From contig CAVRUR010000008.1 in the NCBI GenBank assembly GCA_963724365.1, positions 30,155 to 94,154 on the forward strand: a stretch of DNA of 64,000 bases. Direction: 5' to 3'. A model generated the notes under the pieces. It was not told where the DNA came from. It saw nothing but the letters and a program-made list of their open reading frames with translations, and did not search any database. This DNA comes from JALORV01 sp963724365. Lineage in GTDB: Bacteria > Pseudomonadota > Gammaproteobacteria > Burkholderiales > Burkholderiaceae_F. Both the position numbers and the translations under genes were made by a program. Shown here in pieces: positions 1 to 8,762 of this stretch (positions are counted from its first letter, which is position 1; the number at the start of each line of letters is the position of its first letter).

Positions 1-1314
1 CAGCTCGGTGCGGCAGCGGGAACACCGGTTCAGGTGGAGCACGCGTCGTCGCCGGACTCGATGAGCGCGCTGCGTCGCAAGATCGGCGGCGATCGGCTCG
101 AGCGCGCCGACTACCTGGCGATCATGCGCGACGTCGCGCAGCACCGCTACAGCAAGCTCGAGCTCGCCGCCTTCGTGGTCGCCACCGGGCACTTCGACCT
201 CGACCGCGAGGAGGTCGTGTACCTGACCGAAGCAATGGTCGCGGCTGGCCGTCGCCTCGACTGGTACGAGCGCCCGGTGGTCGACAAGCATTCGATCGGC
301 GGCATTCCGGGCAACCGCACATCGATGCTGATCGTGCCGATCGTCGCGGCGCACGGCATGCTGATTCCGAAGACCTCGTCGCGCGCGATCACTTCGCCGG
401 CGGGCACGGCCGACACGATGGAGTGCCTGGCGAACGTCGAACTTTCGTTCGAACGCATGCAGGAGATCGTGCGCGAGCTGCGCGGTTGTCTCGCCTGGGG
501 CGGAACGGCCGACCTGTCGCCCGCCGACGATGCGCTGATCGCCGTCGAGCGCCCGCTGTCACTCGATTCACCGGGACAGATGGTGGCGTCCATCCTGTCG
601 AAGAAGATCGCGGCGGGCTCCACGCACCTGGTGCTCGACCTGCCGCTGGGGCCGAGCGCCAAAGTGCGCTCGATGCCGGAGGCCCAGCGACTGCGCAAGC
701 TCTTCGAGTACGTCGCCGAGCGACTGAACCTGACGCTCGATGTCGTGATCACTGATGGTCGCCAGCCGGTCGGCAACGGGATCGGCCCGTCGCTCGAGGC
801 ACGCGACGTAGTGCGCGTTCTCACCGGCGACCCGCGCGCGCCTGCCGACCTGCGCCAGAAGGCGCTTCGGCTGGCCGGCCGTGTCATCGAGTTCGATCCC
901 GACGTGCGCGGTGGAGAAGGTTTTCCGATCGCGCGCGACATCCTCGACTCCGGCCGGGCGCTGACAAAGATGCGCGCGATCATCGACGCACAGGGGCGCC
1001 GCGACTTCGACCCCGACCGGCCGGAGCTCGCACCGCACTCGTTTGAGGTCGAAGCGCCACACGATGGCATCGTCAGCGCAATCGACAACGAGCGCCTGGT
1101 GCGACTGGCGCGTCTGACCGGGGCGCCGAAGGTGCGCGGTGCGGGCTTGGACCTGTTCAGGAAACTGGGCGAGGCCGTGCGTCGCGGCGAACCGCTGTAC
1201 CGTGTGCATGCGGGGTTTGCCTCCAACCTGCGATTCGCCCGCTCGTGGGTCGCACAGGGCAGCGGCTACGCCATCGGCGAGACTGCGGTGGAGCAAAGCG
1301 TGGCGGAATTCTGA
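1..1314 (+). CDS. Thymidine phosphorylase family protein, 5' end cut by window
   Basis: Nucleoside phosphorylase of the thymidine/AMP phosphorylase family, which cleaves a (deoxy)nucleoside or nucleotide with phosphate to give base and (deoxy)ribose phosphate. The frame is open from base 1 with no stop, so the N-terminus lies outside the window; a GTG at 34 is only an internal codon. The glycine-rich KHSIGGIPGNR segment near 286-318 is the phosphate-binding signature, and its IPGNR form points to the long archaeal-type branch also found in bacteria, rather than to classical DeoA (KHSTGGVGD). The C-terminal pyrimidine-phosphorylase-like domain is present and ends at 1314. Substrate cannot be decided from sequence. 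It is followed by a hairpin shared with the convergent SWIB gene. Confidence 0.85.
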   Translation, partial: QLGAAAGTPVQVEHASSPDSMSALRRKIGGDRLERADYLAIMRDVAQHRYSKLELAAFVVATGHFDLDREEVVYLTEAMVAAGRRLDWYERPVVDKHSIGGIPGNRTSMLIVPIVAAHGMLIPKTSSRAITSPAGTADTMECLANVELSFERMQEIVRELRGCLAWGGTADLSPADDALIAVERPLSLDSPGQMVASILSKKIAAGSTHLVLDLPLGPSAKVRSMPEAQRLRKLFEYVAERLNLTLDVVITDGRQPVGNGIGPSLEARDVVRVLTGDPRAPADLRQKALRLAGRVIEFDPDVRGGEGFPIARDILDSGRALTKMRAIIDAQGRRDFDPDRPELAPHSFEVEAPHDGIVSAIDNERLVRLARLTGAPKVRGAGLDLFRKLGEAVRRGEPLYRVHAGFASNLRFARSWVAQGSGYAIGETAVEQSVAEF

Positions 1315-1325
1315 TGTCACTGATC

Positions 1326-1364
1326 AAAGAAAATCGCCCGGCACCTTCGCGGCCACCGGGCGAT
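1326..1364 (-). terminator. Rho-independent terminator of the SWIB gene
   Basis: Inverted repeat ATCGCCCGG (1333-1341) and CCGGGCGAT (1356-1364) with a 14-nt loop. Read on the minus strand it is followed directly by a T-rich tail (TTTTCTTT). It sits 36 bases past the stop of the minus-strand SWIB gene. The hairpin alone may also slow plus-strand transcription from the phosphorylase gene. Confidence 0.75.
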
Positions 1365-1399
1365 CATTGACGCGGTCTGCGGGACGAGCCCGCGCGCGC

Positions 1400-1795
1400 C
1401 TACTTCAGGTGCTTGCTGACGTACTTGGTCAGTTCGAACATTGAGGCCTGCGCCTTGCCGAACAGCGCTTTCAGCTTGTCATCGGCATTGATCATGCGGC
1501 GATTGACCGAGTCCTGCAGCTTGTTCTTCTTGATGTACGCCCAGATCTTGCTGGTGACTTCGGTACGCGGCATCGGCACCGAGCCGACGATCGCGGCCAG
1601 CGGGCCACTCGGCATCAGCGGTCTCATGAACGCTGCGTTCGGCTTGCGCTTGACTTTCGGCTTGGCGGCCTTCTTGGCCGGTGCCTTCTTCGCGACCTTC
1701 TTTACGGCCTTTTTCGCCGTCTTCTTCGCAGCCTTCTTCGGCGCCGCCTTCTTCGCCGTCTTCTTCGTTGCTTTCTTTGCCTTCTTTGTTGCCAT
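1400..1795 (-). CDS. SWIB/MDM2 domain protein with lysine-rich histone H1-like N-terminus
   Basis: 131 residues. The first about 55 residues are AK/KK-rich repeats like the C-terminal tails of bacterial histone H1-like proteins. The remaining about 75 residues form a SWIB/MDM2 fold (LMPSGPLAAIVG, then TSKIWAYIKKNKLQD, then the DDKLKALFG block). The start is the ATG at 1795 because AGAGGAGAA precedes it with good spacing; the open frame upstream has no plausible ribosome site. The role is inferred to be nucleoid binding or chromatin-like compaction, since SWIB proteins of this shape occur in Chlamydia and many betaproteobacteria without a settled function. The poly-lysine tract makes base composition locally skewed. 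Single-gene unit with its own terminator. Confidence 0.85.
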   Translation of the reverse strand: MATKKAKKATKKTAKKAAPKKAAKKTAKKAVKKVAKKAPAKKAAKPKVKRKPNAAFMRPLMPSGPLAAIVGSVPMPRTEVTSKIWAYIKKNKLQDSVNRRMINADDKLKALFGKAQASMFELTKYVSKHLK

Positions 1796-2051
1796 CGAGT
1801 TCTCCTCTGAGGTTTTGAATGCCACAGCGACAGCGTTCTCGAGTGAAATGCAAGAGCGCTCTCGTTGGGTGACCGCGATCCTAGAGGAAACGCAACGAAT
1901 TACAAGAGGAGAAATCAATTTTTCAGAGGGAAATTGCGTGTGAACAACGCCGTTTTCCCTCTGAAAACACATCGACCGACTGTGCCAGGCACCACGATTG
2001 GTGTACTAGATGTTGGCCAGCAGCACATGGTCACACAATATCTTGTAGGTC

Positions 2052-4796
2052 CTAGCGGGCCGCCTCTTCGAGTTCGGCGAGCATGCGCTCGATTCGTGCG
2101 GACAGTTTTTCCGTCGTCACCTGCTCGCGCAGGCGTTCGACCATCAGCGGAAACGCAAACGGCGACGGGCGCGCAAGCAGGCGGTAGACGATGCGCTGCC
2201 CCCGCATGCGCGCGAGCGCCGTGCGCAGGCGCCCGATGTCCAGCTCCTGCTCGAGCACCTCGCGCTCGGCCTGGGCCAGCAGACGGTTGCCGGCGTCGTA
2301 CTTGCGGAAGACCTCGTAGAACAGTCCCGAGCTTGCCTGGAGCTGCTTCATCGATTTGGGTGCACCCGGAAATCCCTGGAACACCAGCCCGGCGATGCGT
2401 GCCACTTCGCGGAACCGCCGCAGCGCGAGCTCGCCGGCGTTCAGGCTCGCCAGGACGTCGTCGAGCAGGCCCGTTTCGCCGAGCAGCGCCCCGGAGCGGC
2501 GTTGCCACGCGCCCATCCAGTCGATATCGACCGGCGAGACCAGTTCGAAGCCGTAGTCGTTGATCGCTATCGAGAAGGTCGACGGCGTGCCCTGCCCGAT
2601 CCGGTACGCCAGCAGTGACGCGAGGCCCAGGTGCGCGTGGCGCCCGGCGAACGGATAGACAAAAAGGTGCCGACCCTCGCGCGACCTCAGCGACTCGACG
2701 ACGAGGGCCGTTCGCGTCGGCACGGCCGACCATTTGGCCTGCAGTTCGATCAGCGGCCGCGCCAGTTGCATCTCGGGTGCGTCGTAGCGGCCGGCCATCG
2801 CCCCTTCGAGTTCGCGCAGGGACGCATCGGCCATCTCGGTCGACAGCGGCATCTTGCCGCCGGACCATCGGGGCACCGTACCGCTGCGCCGCCGGGCAGG
2901 CTGCACGTACGCCGTCATCTCATGACTGCGCACCAGTTCGAGCAGGCGGCCGCCGAAGACGAAGGCATCCCCCTTGCGCATCCGCGAAATGAACGACTCC
3001 TCGATGGTGCCGAGGTTGCGACCGTTGAGCATCTTCACCAGCATCGAGGCCTCGGACACGATGGTCCCGACCGACATGCGGTGCCTGCGCGCGATACGGC
3101 GGTCCTGCACGCGAAAGACGCCCTCGGCATCGCGGACGACGCGGTGGTACTCGGGATAGGCGCGCAGCGATTCGCCGCCCCGCCCGACGAAGTCGAGCGC
3201 CCATGCAAATTCCTCGTCGCTGAGATCACGGTAGCTCCAGGCCGTGCGGACCTCCGCCAGGGCCTCGTCTTCGCGGAAGCCGGTGCCGACGGCAAGAGTC
3301 ACAAGATGCTGCACCAGGACATCGAGCGGTCGCTCGGGCGCGAAGCGCGGTTCGACCCGGCCTTGCGTGACGGCCGCGCGCGCCGCCGCGGCTTCGACAA
3401 GTTCGAGCGTATGGGTCGGCACGATCGTCACGCGCGACGCGCGCCCGGGCGCGTGTCCGCTGCGGCCGGCACGCTGAAGCAATCGCGCCACGCCCTTCGG
3501 ACTACCGATCTGCAGTACGCGTTCAACCGGCAGGAAGTCGACCCCGAGGTCGAGGCTGGAGGTGGCGACCACCGCCTTCAATCGCCCTTCCTTGAGCCCG
3601 CGTTCCACCCACTCACGCACGTCCCTGTCGAGCGAACCGTGATGCAGCGCGATCACGCCAGCCCACTTCGGCCGCGCCTCGAGCAGCGACTGGTACCAGA
3701 TCTCCGCCTGCGAGCGCGTGTTGGTGAAGACGAGGGTTGTCGAGGCGCTCTCGATCTCGCGCACGACCGGCTCGAGCATCCGGATGCCGAGATGTCCGCC
3801 CCAGGGGAAGCGCCCGGGTTCGCCCGGGAGCAGCGTGTCGACGACGATCTCCTTGGGAACGGCGCCGCGAACCATCACGCCGGGCGCGCCGGCCAGCAGC
3901 ACTTCCATCGCGTGCTCGGTGTTGCCCAGCGTCGCGGACAGGCCCCATACCGTCGGCTTTGCCGACGGATGGGACCATTGCCCTTCATTTGGCCCCCCGC
4001 CCCCGGCCCCCGCCCCGGGGCGGGGGACAGCGGCGCTTTGCGCCGCGCTGGCGCTCGCGGTCGTCAACAGTGCATCAGTTGGTGCGGAAGCAGCGTCGTC
4101 ACGCTGAACCTGCGCGATCGCGAACCTGCGAAGTCTCGCCAGCGCGAGCTGCAGTTGCACGCCGCGCTTGGTGCCCATCAGTTCGTGCCACTCGTCGACC
4201 ACGACGAGTTCGACGCCGTCAAACAACGACGGCGAATCGGCGCGCGCCAGTAGCAGTGTCAGGCTCTCGGGCGTTGTGACGAGCACCTCGGGCAATCGCT
4301 GCGACTGCCGGGCGCGCTCGCCCGACTCGGTATCGCCGGTACGTACCCCGACGCTCCAGTCGAGGCCGAGTTGCAGCAGCGGTGCTTCGAGCGCGCGCGC
4401 GATGTCGGCCGCGAGCGCTCGCATGGGCGTCATCCACAGTAGGCGCAGGCCGCCTCCGAGAAGTTCGCCTGCCAGTGCCCGATTCAGCAGCCCAAACCAG
4501 ACGGCGTAGGTCTTGCCGCTGCCGGTGGTCGCATGCAGTAGACCAGAGCGGCCCTGTGCGACGTGCTGCCAGACCTCCCGCTGGAACGGGAACGCCTGCC
4601 AGCCCTGGGCCGCGAACCAGCCCTCGGCACTCGGCAGTGCGAGTTGCGCATCCCGGGATGCGGACGCCGCAGCGGCTGCGCGGGCAGTCGGTTCGGCCTC
4701 GCGTGCCCGCTGTTCACGCGCCAACTTCGCGCGCCGCGCGCGCAGCTGAGTGCCGACATTGGAACCTCGAGGCAGGCCGCGCCGTTCCTCAATCAC
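2052..4796 (-). CDS. Ligase-associated DEXH-box helicase (Lhr family)
   Basis: 914-residue superfamily 2 helicase of the Lhr group that travels with ATP-dependent DNA ligase in damage-response islands. Visible motifs: Walker A TGSGKT near residue 92, motif II DEWH, motif III SAT in WGLSATLGN, motif VI QRAGRSGH, then a long C-terminal Lhr-core region. The start is a GTG at 4796 with only a weak GGA upstream, so the N-terminus is less certain. Between the DEWH block and WGLSATLGN lies an unusual Ala/Gly/Pro-rich stretch of about 55 residues encoded by strongly palindromic DNA (about 3960-4120). The partner ligase and the phosphoesterase PdeM usually found beside this gene are not next to it here; anything upstream would have to lie beyond the secreted-protein gene at 4946. 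Confidence 0.88.
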   Translation of the reverse strand: MIEERRGLPRGSNVGTQLRARRAKLAREQRAREAEPTARAAAAASASRDAQLALPSAEGWFAAQGWQAFPFQREVWQHVAQGRSGLLHATTGSGKTYAVWFGLLNRALAGELLGGGLRLLWMTPMRALAADIARALEAPLLQLGLDWSVGVRTGDTESGERARQSQRLPEVLVTTPESLTLLLARADSPSLFDGVELVVVDEWHELMGTKRGVQLQLALARLRRFAIAQVQRDDAASAPTDALLTTASASAAQSAAVPRPGAGAGGGGPNEGQWSHPSAKPTVWGLSATLGNTEHAMEVLLAGAPGVMVRGAVPKEIVVDTLLPGEPGRFPWGGHLGIRMLEPVVREIESASTTLVFTNTRSQAEIWYQSLLEARPKWAGVIALHHGSLDRDVREWVERGLKEGRLKAVVATSSLDLGVDFLPVERVLQIGSPKGVARLLQRAGRSGHAPGRASRVTIVPTHTLELVEAAAARAAVTQGRVEPRFAPERPLDVLVQHLVTLAVGTGFREDEALAEVRTAWSYRDLSDEEFAWALDFVGRGGESLRAYPEYHRVVRDAEGVFRVQDRRIARRHRMSVGTIVSEASMLVKMLNGRNLGTIEESFISRMRKGDAFVFGGRLLELVRSHEMTAYVQPARRRSGTVPRWSGGKMPLSTEMADASLRELEGAMAGRYDAPEMQLARPLIELQAKWSAVPTRTALVVESLRSREGRHLFVYPFAGRHAHLGLASLLAYRIGQGTPSTFSIAINDYGFELVSPVDIDWMGAWQRRSGALLGETGLLDDVLASLNAGELALRRFREVARIAGLVFQGFPGAPKSMKQLQASSGLFYEVFRKYDAGNRLLAQAEREVLEQELDIGRLRTALARMRGQRIVYRLLARPSPFAFPLMVERLREQVTTEKLSARIERMLAELEEAAR
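3985..4050. repeat. Palindromic GC-rich element inside the helicase gene
   Basis: A perfect 20-base palindrome CCCCCGCCCCGGGGCGGGGG at 4007-4026 is followed 4 bases later by a second hairpin, CGGCGC-TTT-GCGCCG at 4031-4045. Both lie within the coding frame and encode part of the low-complexity insert between helicase motifs II and III. The shape resembles in-frame palindromic repeat insertions known in other bacteria, but copy number in this genome is unknown. Confidence 0.6.
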
Positions 4797-4898
4797 GGCA
4801 CTGTCCAGCGAAGCGAGTCTGCAAGGAGCGCATCACAGCCGGTCAGTCGGTTGGTGCTGGTGCTGAGCAGGAACTGAGCAGGAACCGTGGTGTGATCC

Positions 4899-4928
4899 GA
4901 AAATAGAAACGCCGCCCGCAGGCGGCGT
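4899..4928 (-). terminator. Rho-independent terminator after small secreted protein gene
   Basis: Stem ACGCCGCC (4909-4916) and GGCGGCGT (4921-4928) with loop CGCA. On the minus strand the stem is followed by a T-rich tail (TTTCTATTTT). It lies 17 bases after the stop of the minus-strand gene ending at 4946. Confidence 0.8.
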
Positions 4929-4945
4929 CTTGCGGCGGGGAACAA

Positions 4946-5188
4946 CTACGAGATGTTGAGGATCTTCATCGCCTTGGCCAGCGTGTCGACCGACTCCTGG
5001 TGCTTGCCGGCCTTGTGCAGCGCCTCGCCCTCGGCGCGGTACTTCTTGACTTCGGCCATCTGGGCTTCGGTCAGCTTTGGATTCTTGGCCATCGCGGCAT
5101 CGATCTTCGCCATGTCGGCGGGGCAGTGGAAAGCCAGTGCAGCGGCGGAGAACAGCAGCGCCGCGGCGGCGCTCAGGATGCGTTTCAT
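4946..5188 (-). CDS. Small secreted protein, unknown function
   Basis: 80 residues. A Sec signal peptide is clear (MKR, then an Ala/Leu core to about residue 19, ALA-F cleavage site). The mature part starts HCPADM and is a charged helical segment with a short helix-turn-helix pair (EGEALHKAGKHQESVDTLAKAM) that looks like a single TPR unit. The ATG at 5188 is chosen because GGAGATACACCG precedes it; the frame continues upstream without a better start. I do not recognise a named family. It follows the Sco-like gene on the same strand after 187 bases and has its own terminator, so it may belong to the methanethiol oxidase/Sco unit or be independent. Confidence 0.75.
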   Translation of the reverse strand: MKRILSAAAALLFSAAALAFHCPADMAKIDAAMAKNPKLTEAQMAEVKKYRAEGEALHKAGKHQESVDTLAKAMKILNIS

Positions 5189-5375
5189 CGGTGTATCTCC
5201 TTGGGAGGGAAGGTAATTCTTGCCTTGCACGAAGGCAAAGCGGTCTGCAGTCTAACTCCAGGACCGCACGGTCACATCCCCGGAACCGGTGCATGCAGAA
5301 GACCCCGCACTCGGCGTGGTGTCACCGCCCGGCCGGTCCGGTGCCGTCCTTCCCGGCGCTGCATCCTGAATCGCC

Positions 5376-6059
5376 TCAGGGTCCGGCCAAGGGGCCGGCG
5401 CGCTGCTCCATCAGCAGCGTCTCGATGTCGTTGATCATCATCGCCGGGTGCAGGTAGTCGAGCGCATAGATCTCGCGTACGACGCCGTCACGATCGATCA
5501 GGAAGAGCTTGAGCATGTGATTGATCGTGCGCATCGGCCGGCCGCTCGCGTCCTTTTCGACGCGCACGTCCTGGCCGAAGTCCTCGAGCAGCGGCACCAG
5601 TTCGGCCATGTTGCGCGCAGTCAGGAACTCCCAGGCCAGGCCGGAGTCGGCCTTGAGGCCACCGCCGTAGCGCCTCAGGACGTCAGGCGTGTCGTGGGTC
5701 GGGTCGAAGCTGATGCTGACGAAGCGCACGCTGCCCGCATGCCCGCGCCGCGTCAACTCGTCGCGCAGCCCGACCATTGTTCGGTAGGCAAACGGGCAAC
5801 CCCATTCGTCGACGCAGTAGGTGTAGAAGAACGTGAGCAGCGTGACCTTGCCACGCGTGAGCGTGCCGAGCCGGCGCTGGCGGTCACGCGCATCGCGCAG
5901 CAGCGCATCGGGCACGCGCTGGATGCGCTGCAACTGGTAGGTGCCCGGCGCCGGCGGCACGAACTCCATGCTCGGCGCGTGCGCCTGCATCGGATCGGCG
6001 GCGGCCCATGCTGCGCCGGCGGCCACGCCGAGAGCGAGTGCGATGGCGGTCGCACGCAT
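5376..6059 (-). CDS. SCO1/SenC-like copper chaperone, CX5C variant
   Basis: 227 residues with a signal peptide (cleavage near AWAA-ADP, residue 20) and a thioredoxin-like Sco fold. Sco proteins carry Cu to cytochrome oxidase or other secreted cuproenzymes using CxxxC plus a distal His. Here the cysteines are C82 and C88 (CVDEWGC, five residues between instead of three) and the distal His is H181 in TINHMLK. The gene starts 24 bases after the methanethiol oxidase stop, so the two are almost surely co-transcribed. Methanethiol oxidase is a copper enzyme and SCO1/SenC genes are known neighbours of mtoX, so the likely job is metal loading of the neighbour. The CX5C spacing leaves open a different redox or metal role. 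Confidence 0.85.
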   Translation of the reverse strand: MRATAIALALGVAAGAAWAAADPMQAHAPSMEFVPPAPGTYQLQRIQRVPDALLRDARDRQRRLGTLTRGKVTLLTFFYTYCVDEWGCPFAYRTMVGLRDELTRRGHAGSVRFVSISFDPTHDTPDVLRRYGGGLKADSGLAWEFLTARNMAELVPLLEDFGQDVRVEKDASGRPMRTINHMLKLFLIDRDGVVREIYALDYLHPAMMINDIETLLMEQRAGPLAGP

Positions 6060-6083
6060 CCCGTGTTGTTCCGCCGTTGCGGC

Positions 6084-7346
6084 TCAGCTGAACTTCATGT
6101 GGTGCGCACGGCCGAGCTTCTCCTTGGTGAAGTCCACCTCGAAGATCGGCTGCAGCTCCTTGCCGTCCCAGCGGAACGCGCGCAGGAACTGCTCGTTGTC
6201 CGCGCCGCCCTTGTCCCAGCGCTCCAGCAGGCTCGACGTGATGTAAACGCGGTTGCCGTCCCAGCTCTGCGAAATCATGTTGACCTGCTTGCCGGTCTGT
6301 TTGGCGTAGGTCTGTTTCGGCTGCTCGGGATTGGTGAGATCGAAGTAGCGGGTCATGCCGTCGGAGAAAGTGTTGACCCACAGCCCCTTCGCGTCGGCGC
6401 GGATTGAGATGTCCACCGGCAGCGGGATCTTGGCTGGATCACCGATCGTGCCGACTTCCTTCGCCTGCCACTTGCCAGCAGCGTCCTGCTTGACCAACCA
6501 GAGCTTCGAGGTCAGTGCGGTCGCCGTGATCGCCCAGTTGTCCTTGGGCACCAGCGACCAGCGGATCTCGAGCGGCGCACCTGGCACGGAGAAGATCTGC
6601 TGCGGCTTCATCGCCTTCAGGTCCCACAGCACCATTGTGTTGCCGAAGCGCTTCATAGCCGCGGCGTCACTGACCACATCGCCGAGCGGGCGGCGATAGT
6701 TGTCGATGCCGGTGAAGCTCGAGGTCAGCAGCGCATTCTTCGACGGATTGATCGCCACGTCATAGCCGTAACCGTCGCCCTTCACGCCGCCGATCTCGCC
6801 GGTGGGAAGGTCGTACTTGGCGACGAACTCACCCTTGTTGTTGTAGACGACCATGCCGGTTTGGCCGCCGCTGTCCTTGGCGTTGGACAGCGTGCCGATA
6901 AGCATCCGTCCGGGCATCGCGTAGAACGTGTGCGGACCCACGTAGCCGGACTTCGCGCCGAGGTCGCTAATCGTCTTCACCAGCTTCGGCTTGGAGGGAC
7001 TGGTACCGACGTCGAACACGTAGATCTGGTTGTTACTCAGGCCGCCAGCCCACAGATAGCGCCGGTCATCGGTAAAACCCATGTGGTGGGCTTCGCCGCG
7101 CGCGCCAACTGACACGCTGCTCACCACTTTGCCAAAGGACTTCGACTTCGGATTGACGTCGATCGTTACCAGCTTGTCGAAACCGTCGCCCAGGCCTTCG
7201 ACGCCGAGCGTCCAGACATGGACGTAGGCCTCCTGGCCCTTGATCAGCTTGGACATGTACGGCGAATTGCAGGTCTCGTCGGCGGTGGCATTAAATGCCA
7301 GCGACGCCCCGATCAACCCCACCAGCAGCCACTTCCTCGTGTTCAT
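6084..7346 (-). CDS. mtoX: Methanethiol oxidase / selenium-binding protein SBP56 family
   Basis: 420 residues. The family oxidises methanethiol to formaldehyde, hydrogen peroxide and sulfide in the periplasm using copper. A signal peptide spans residues 1-22 (cleavage near NATA-DE). The body is a beta-propeller with histidines typical of the family: H43 (YVHVWT), H87-H88 (GEAHHMGF) and the C-terminal RAHHMKF. The ATG at 7346 follows GAGGAGAGCGCC; the open frame upstream is not needed. The downstream Sco-like gene strengthens the methanethiol oxidase reading over a plain selenium-binding label. No dedicated MauG-type maturase is visible in the window. Confidence 0.88.
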   Translation of the reverse strand: MNTRKWLLVGLIGASLAFNATADETCNSPYMSKLIKGQEAYVHVWTLGVEGLGDGFDKLVTIDVNPKSKSFGKVVSSVSVGARGEAHHMGFTDDRRYLWAGGLSNNQIYVFDVGTSPSKPKLVKTISDLGAKSGYVGPHTFYAMPGRMLIGTLSNAKDSGGQTGMVVYNNKGEFVAKYDLPTGEIGGVKGDGYGYDVAINPSKNALLTSSFTGIDNYRRPLGDVVSDAAAMKRFGNTMVLWDLKAMKPQQIFSVPGAPLEIRWSLVPKDNWAITATALTSKLWLVKQDAAGKWQAKEVGTIGDPAKIPLPVDISIRADAKGLWVNTFSDGMTRYFDLTNPEQPKQTYAKQTGKQVNMISQSWDGNRVYITSSLLERWDKGGADNEQFLRAFRWDGKELQPIFEVDFTKEKLGRAHHMKFS

Positions 7347-7572
7347 GGCGCTCTCCTCGTTTTGGCCGAACTCTGATCGTCCCATCGGGGCCATCCTCGG
7401 TCCCCAAGTGCGACGAAAACTACTCTGCAAGCCACCCGCAGCAATCCCGCGGTTTAGTCGGAGGCGGGTTCACTGCCAATCGGGGTCACCCTGCACTCTC
7501 GTTGTGCGCTGCGCGCCAAGCTTGCGGCGGCACCACCTCACGCGTCAGGCCGGTGAGCATTCCATTCCGGAC

Positions 7573-8762
7573 TTAACGACCGAACCAGGTCAGGAACCCT
7601 TGGACGATCAGCGCATTGGCCGTATCGGTGAACAGCGATGCCGCAAGCGTGATCACGAGAAATGCTCTGGGCGCATCGCCGTACTTGAGCACCAGCCGCT
7701 TCATCGCGGCGAGTCCGACCGGCATTGCACCGAGGCCGAAGCCGACGAAGCCGGCGGCGCCGATCGCACCATCACGGCCCTTGAGGAGCGGATACACCAG
7801 CAACGCGGCAATCAGCGTTGTCAGCACGATCTGGGTGAGTACCGCCACCGCAATCAGACCCACGGCGTCACCGACGGCCGCGAGCTGCAGGCCCAACATC
7901 GCGATCGCGAGGAACACGCGCAGTGCCAGAGTCCCGATCAGGTCGGCCCCGACGAGGTCGAGACGGATGCGTGCCAGGTCCGCGACATTGGTCACGATCA
8001 CGGCGGCGAGCAGCACGGCAAGGAACGCCGGGATCGTCACGCCGAGCACTTCGCCGACGATCGGGCGTGCAGCCAGGCCGAGGCCGATGCTCAATGCGAG
8101 CCAGAGCAGCACGGTGATCCAGCGATCCGAGTCGAACGGACCTTGCGGCCAGTCGGGCTCGGACTCGACCGGCGCGACACTCCTGGTCCGGCGCACGGGC
8201 CGCATGTTCGGCGAGGCGCGTCCCGACAATCCCGGAGACGATCGCCCCGGACACGAGCCCGAACGTCGCGCAGACCATGCCAATTTCGAGCGCGTGCGGC
8301 AGGTTGGCGGCCTGCTCGGCCTCGGCCCACGCGACCGTGGTGCCGTGACCCCCGAGAAAGGGCACGCTGCCCAGGAAGACCCCCAGCGCCGCGGGACGCC
8401 CGAACGCACTCGCGATGGCGACGCCGATCGCCGACTGCGCGATGGCGAGGACCGCGATCAGCACGCACAGCAATGCCACCGCTCCACCGCCACGCGACAG
8501 AGCGCCGGAACTTGGCCGTCAGTCCGAGCGACGCGAAGAAGATCAGCAATAGCGCGTTGCGCAAGGTGTCGCCGAAGGTCACCTTGAAGCCGGCGATTCC
8601 GCCGATGACCGCGAGCAGGATCGCGATCAGCAGGCCGCCCGTGACGGCCGGCGGAATGCTGTACTCCGCCAGCACCGGCACCCAACGGTTGATGCGCACG
8701 CCCAGCAGGATGGTCGCCAGGGCCGCGATGCCGGTCCACAGTTCATTCAGCGCGATCGTCAT
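7573..8762 (-). pseudogene. gltS: Sodium/glutamate symporter GltS, two frameshifts
   Basis: GltS family Na+/glutamate symporter, inner membrane. The protein is split over three frames: N-terminus from ATG 8762 to about 8500 (ending LLIFFASLGLTAKFR), middle from about 8505 to 8200 (LGSVPFLGGHGTTVAWAEA, the conserved GGHGT segment), and C-terminus from about 8210 to 7573 (GFGLGAMPVGLAAMKR). Each junction fits one extra base: the span is 1190 bases and removal of two gives 396 codons, the normal family length of about 400. Breaks lie near 8500-8507 and 8180-8212. Either the gene is recently broken or the assembly carries two insertions. If repaired it would be a standard 10-12 TM transporter. 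Confidence 0.85.

Noticed and set aside
2631..4253. 540-codon plus-strand frame opposite the helicase
   Set aside because: His/Arg-rich shadow sequence without family pattern, over a clear helicase gene.
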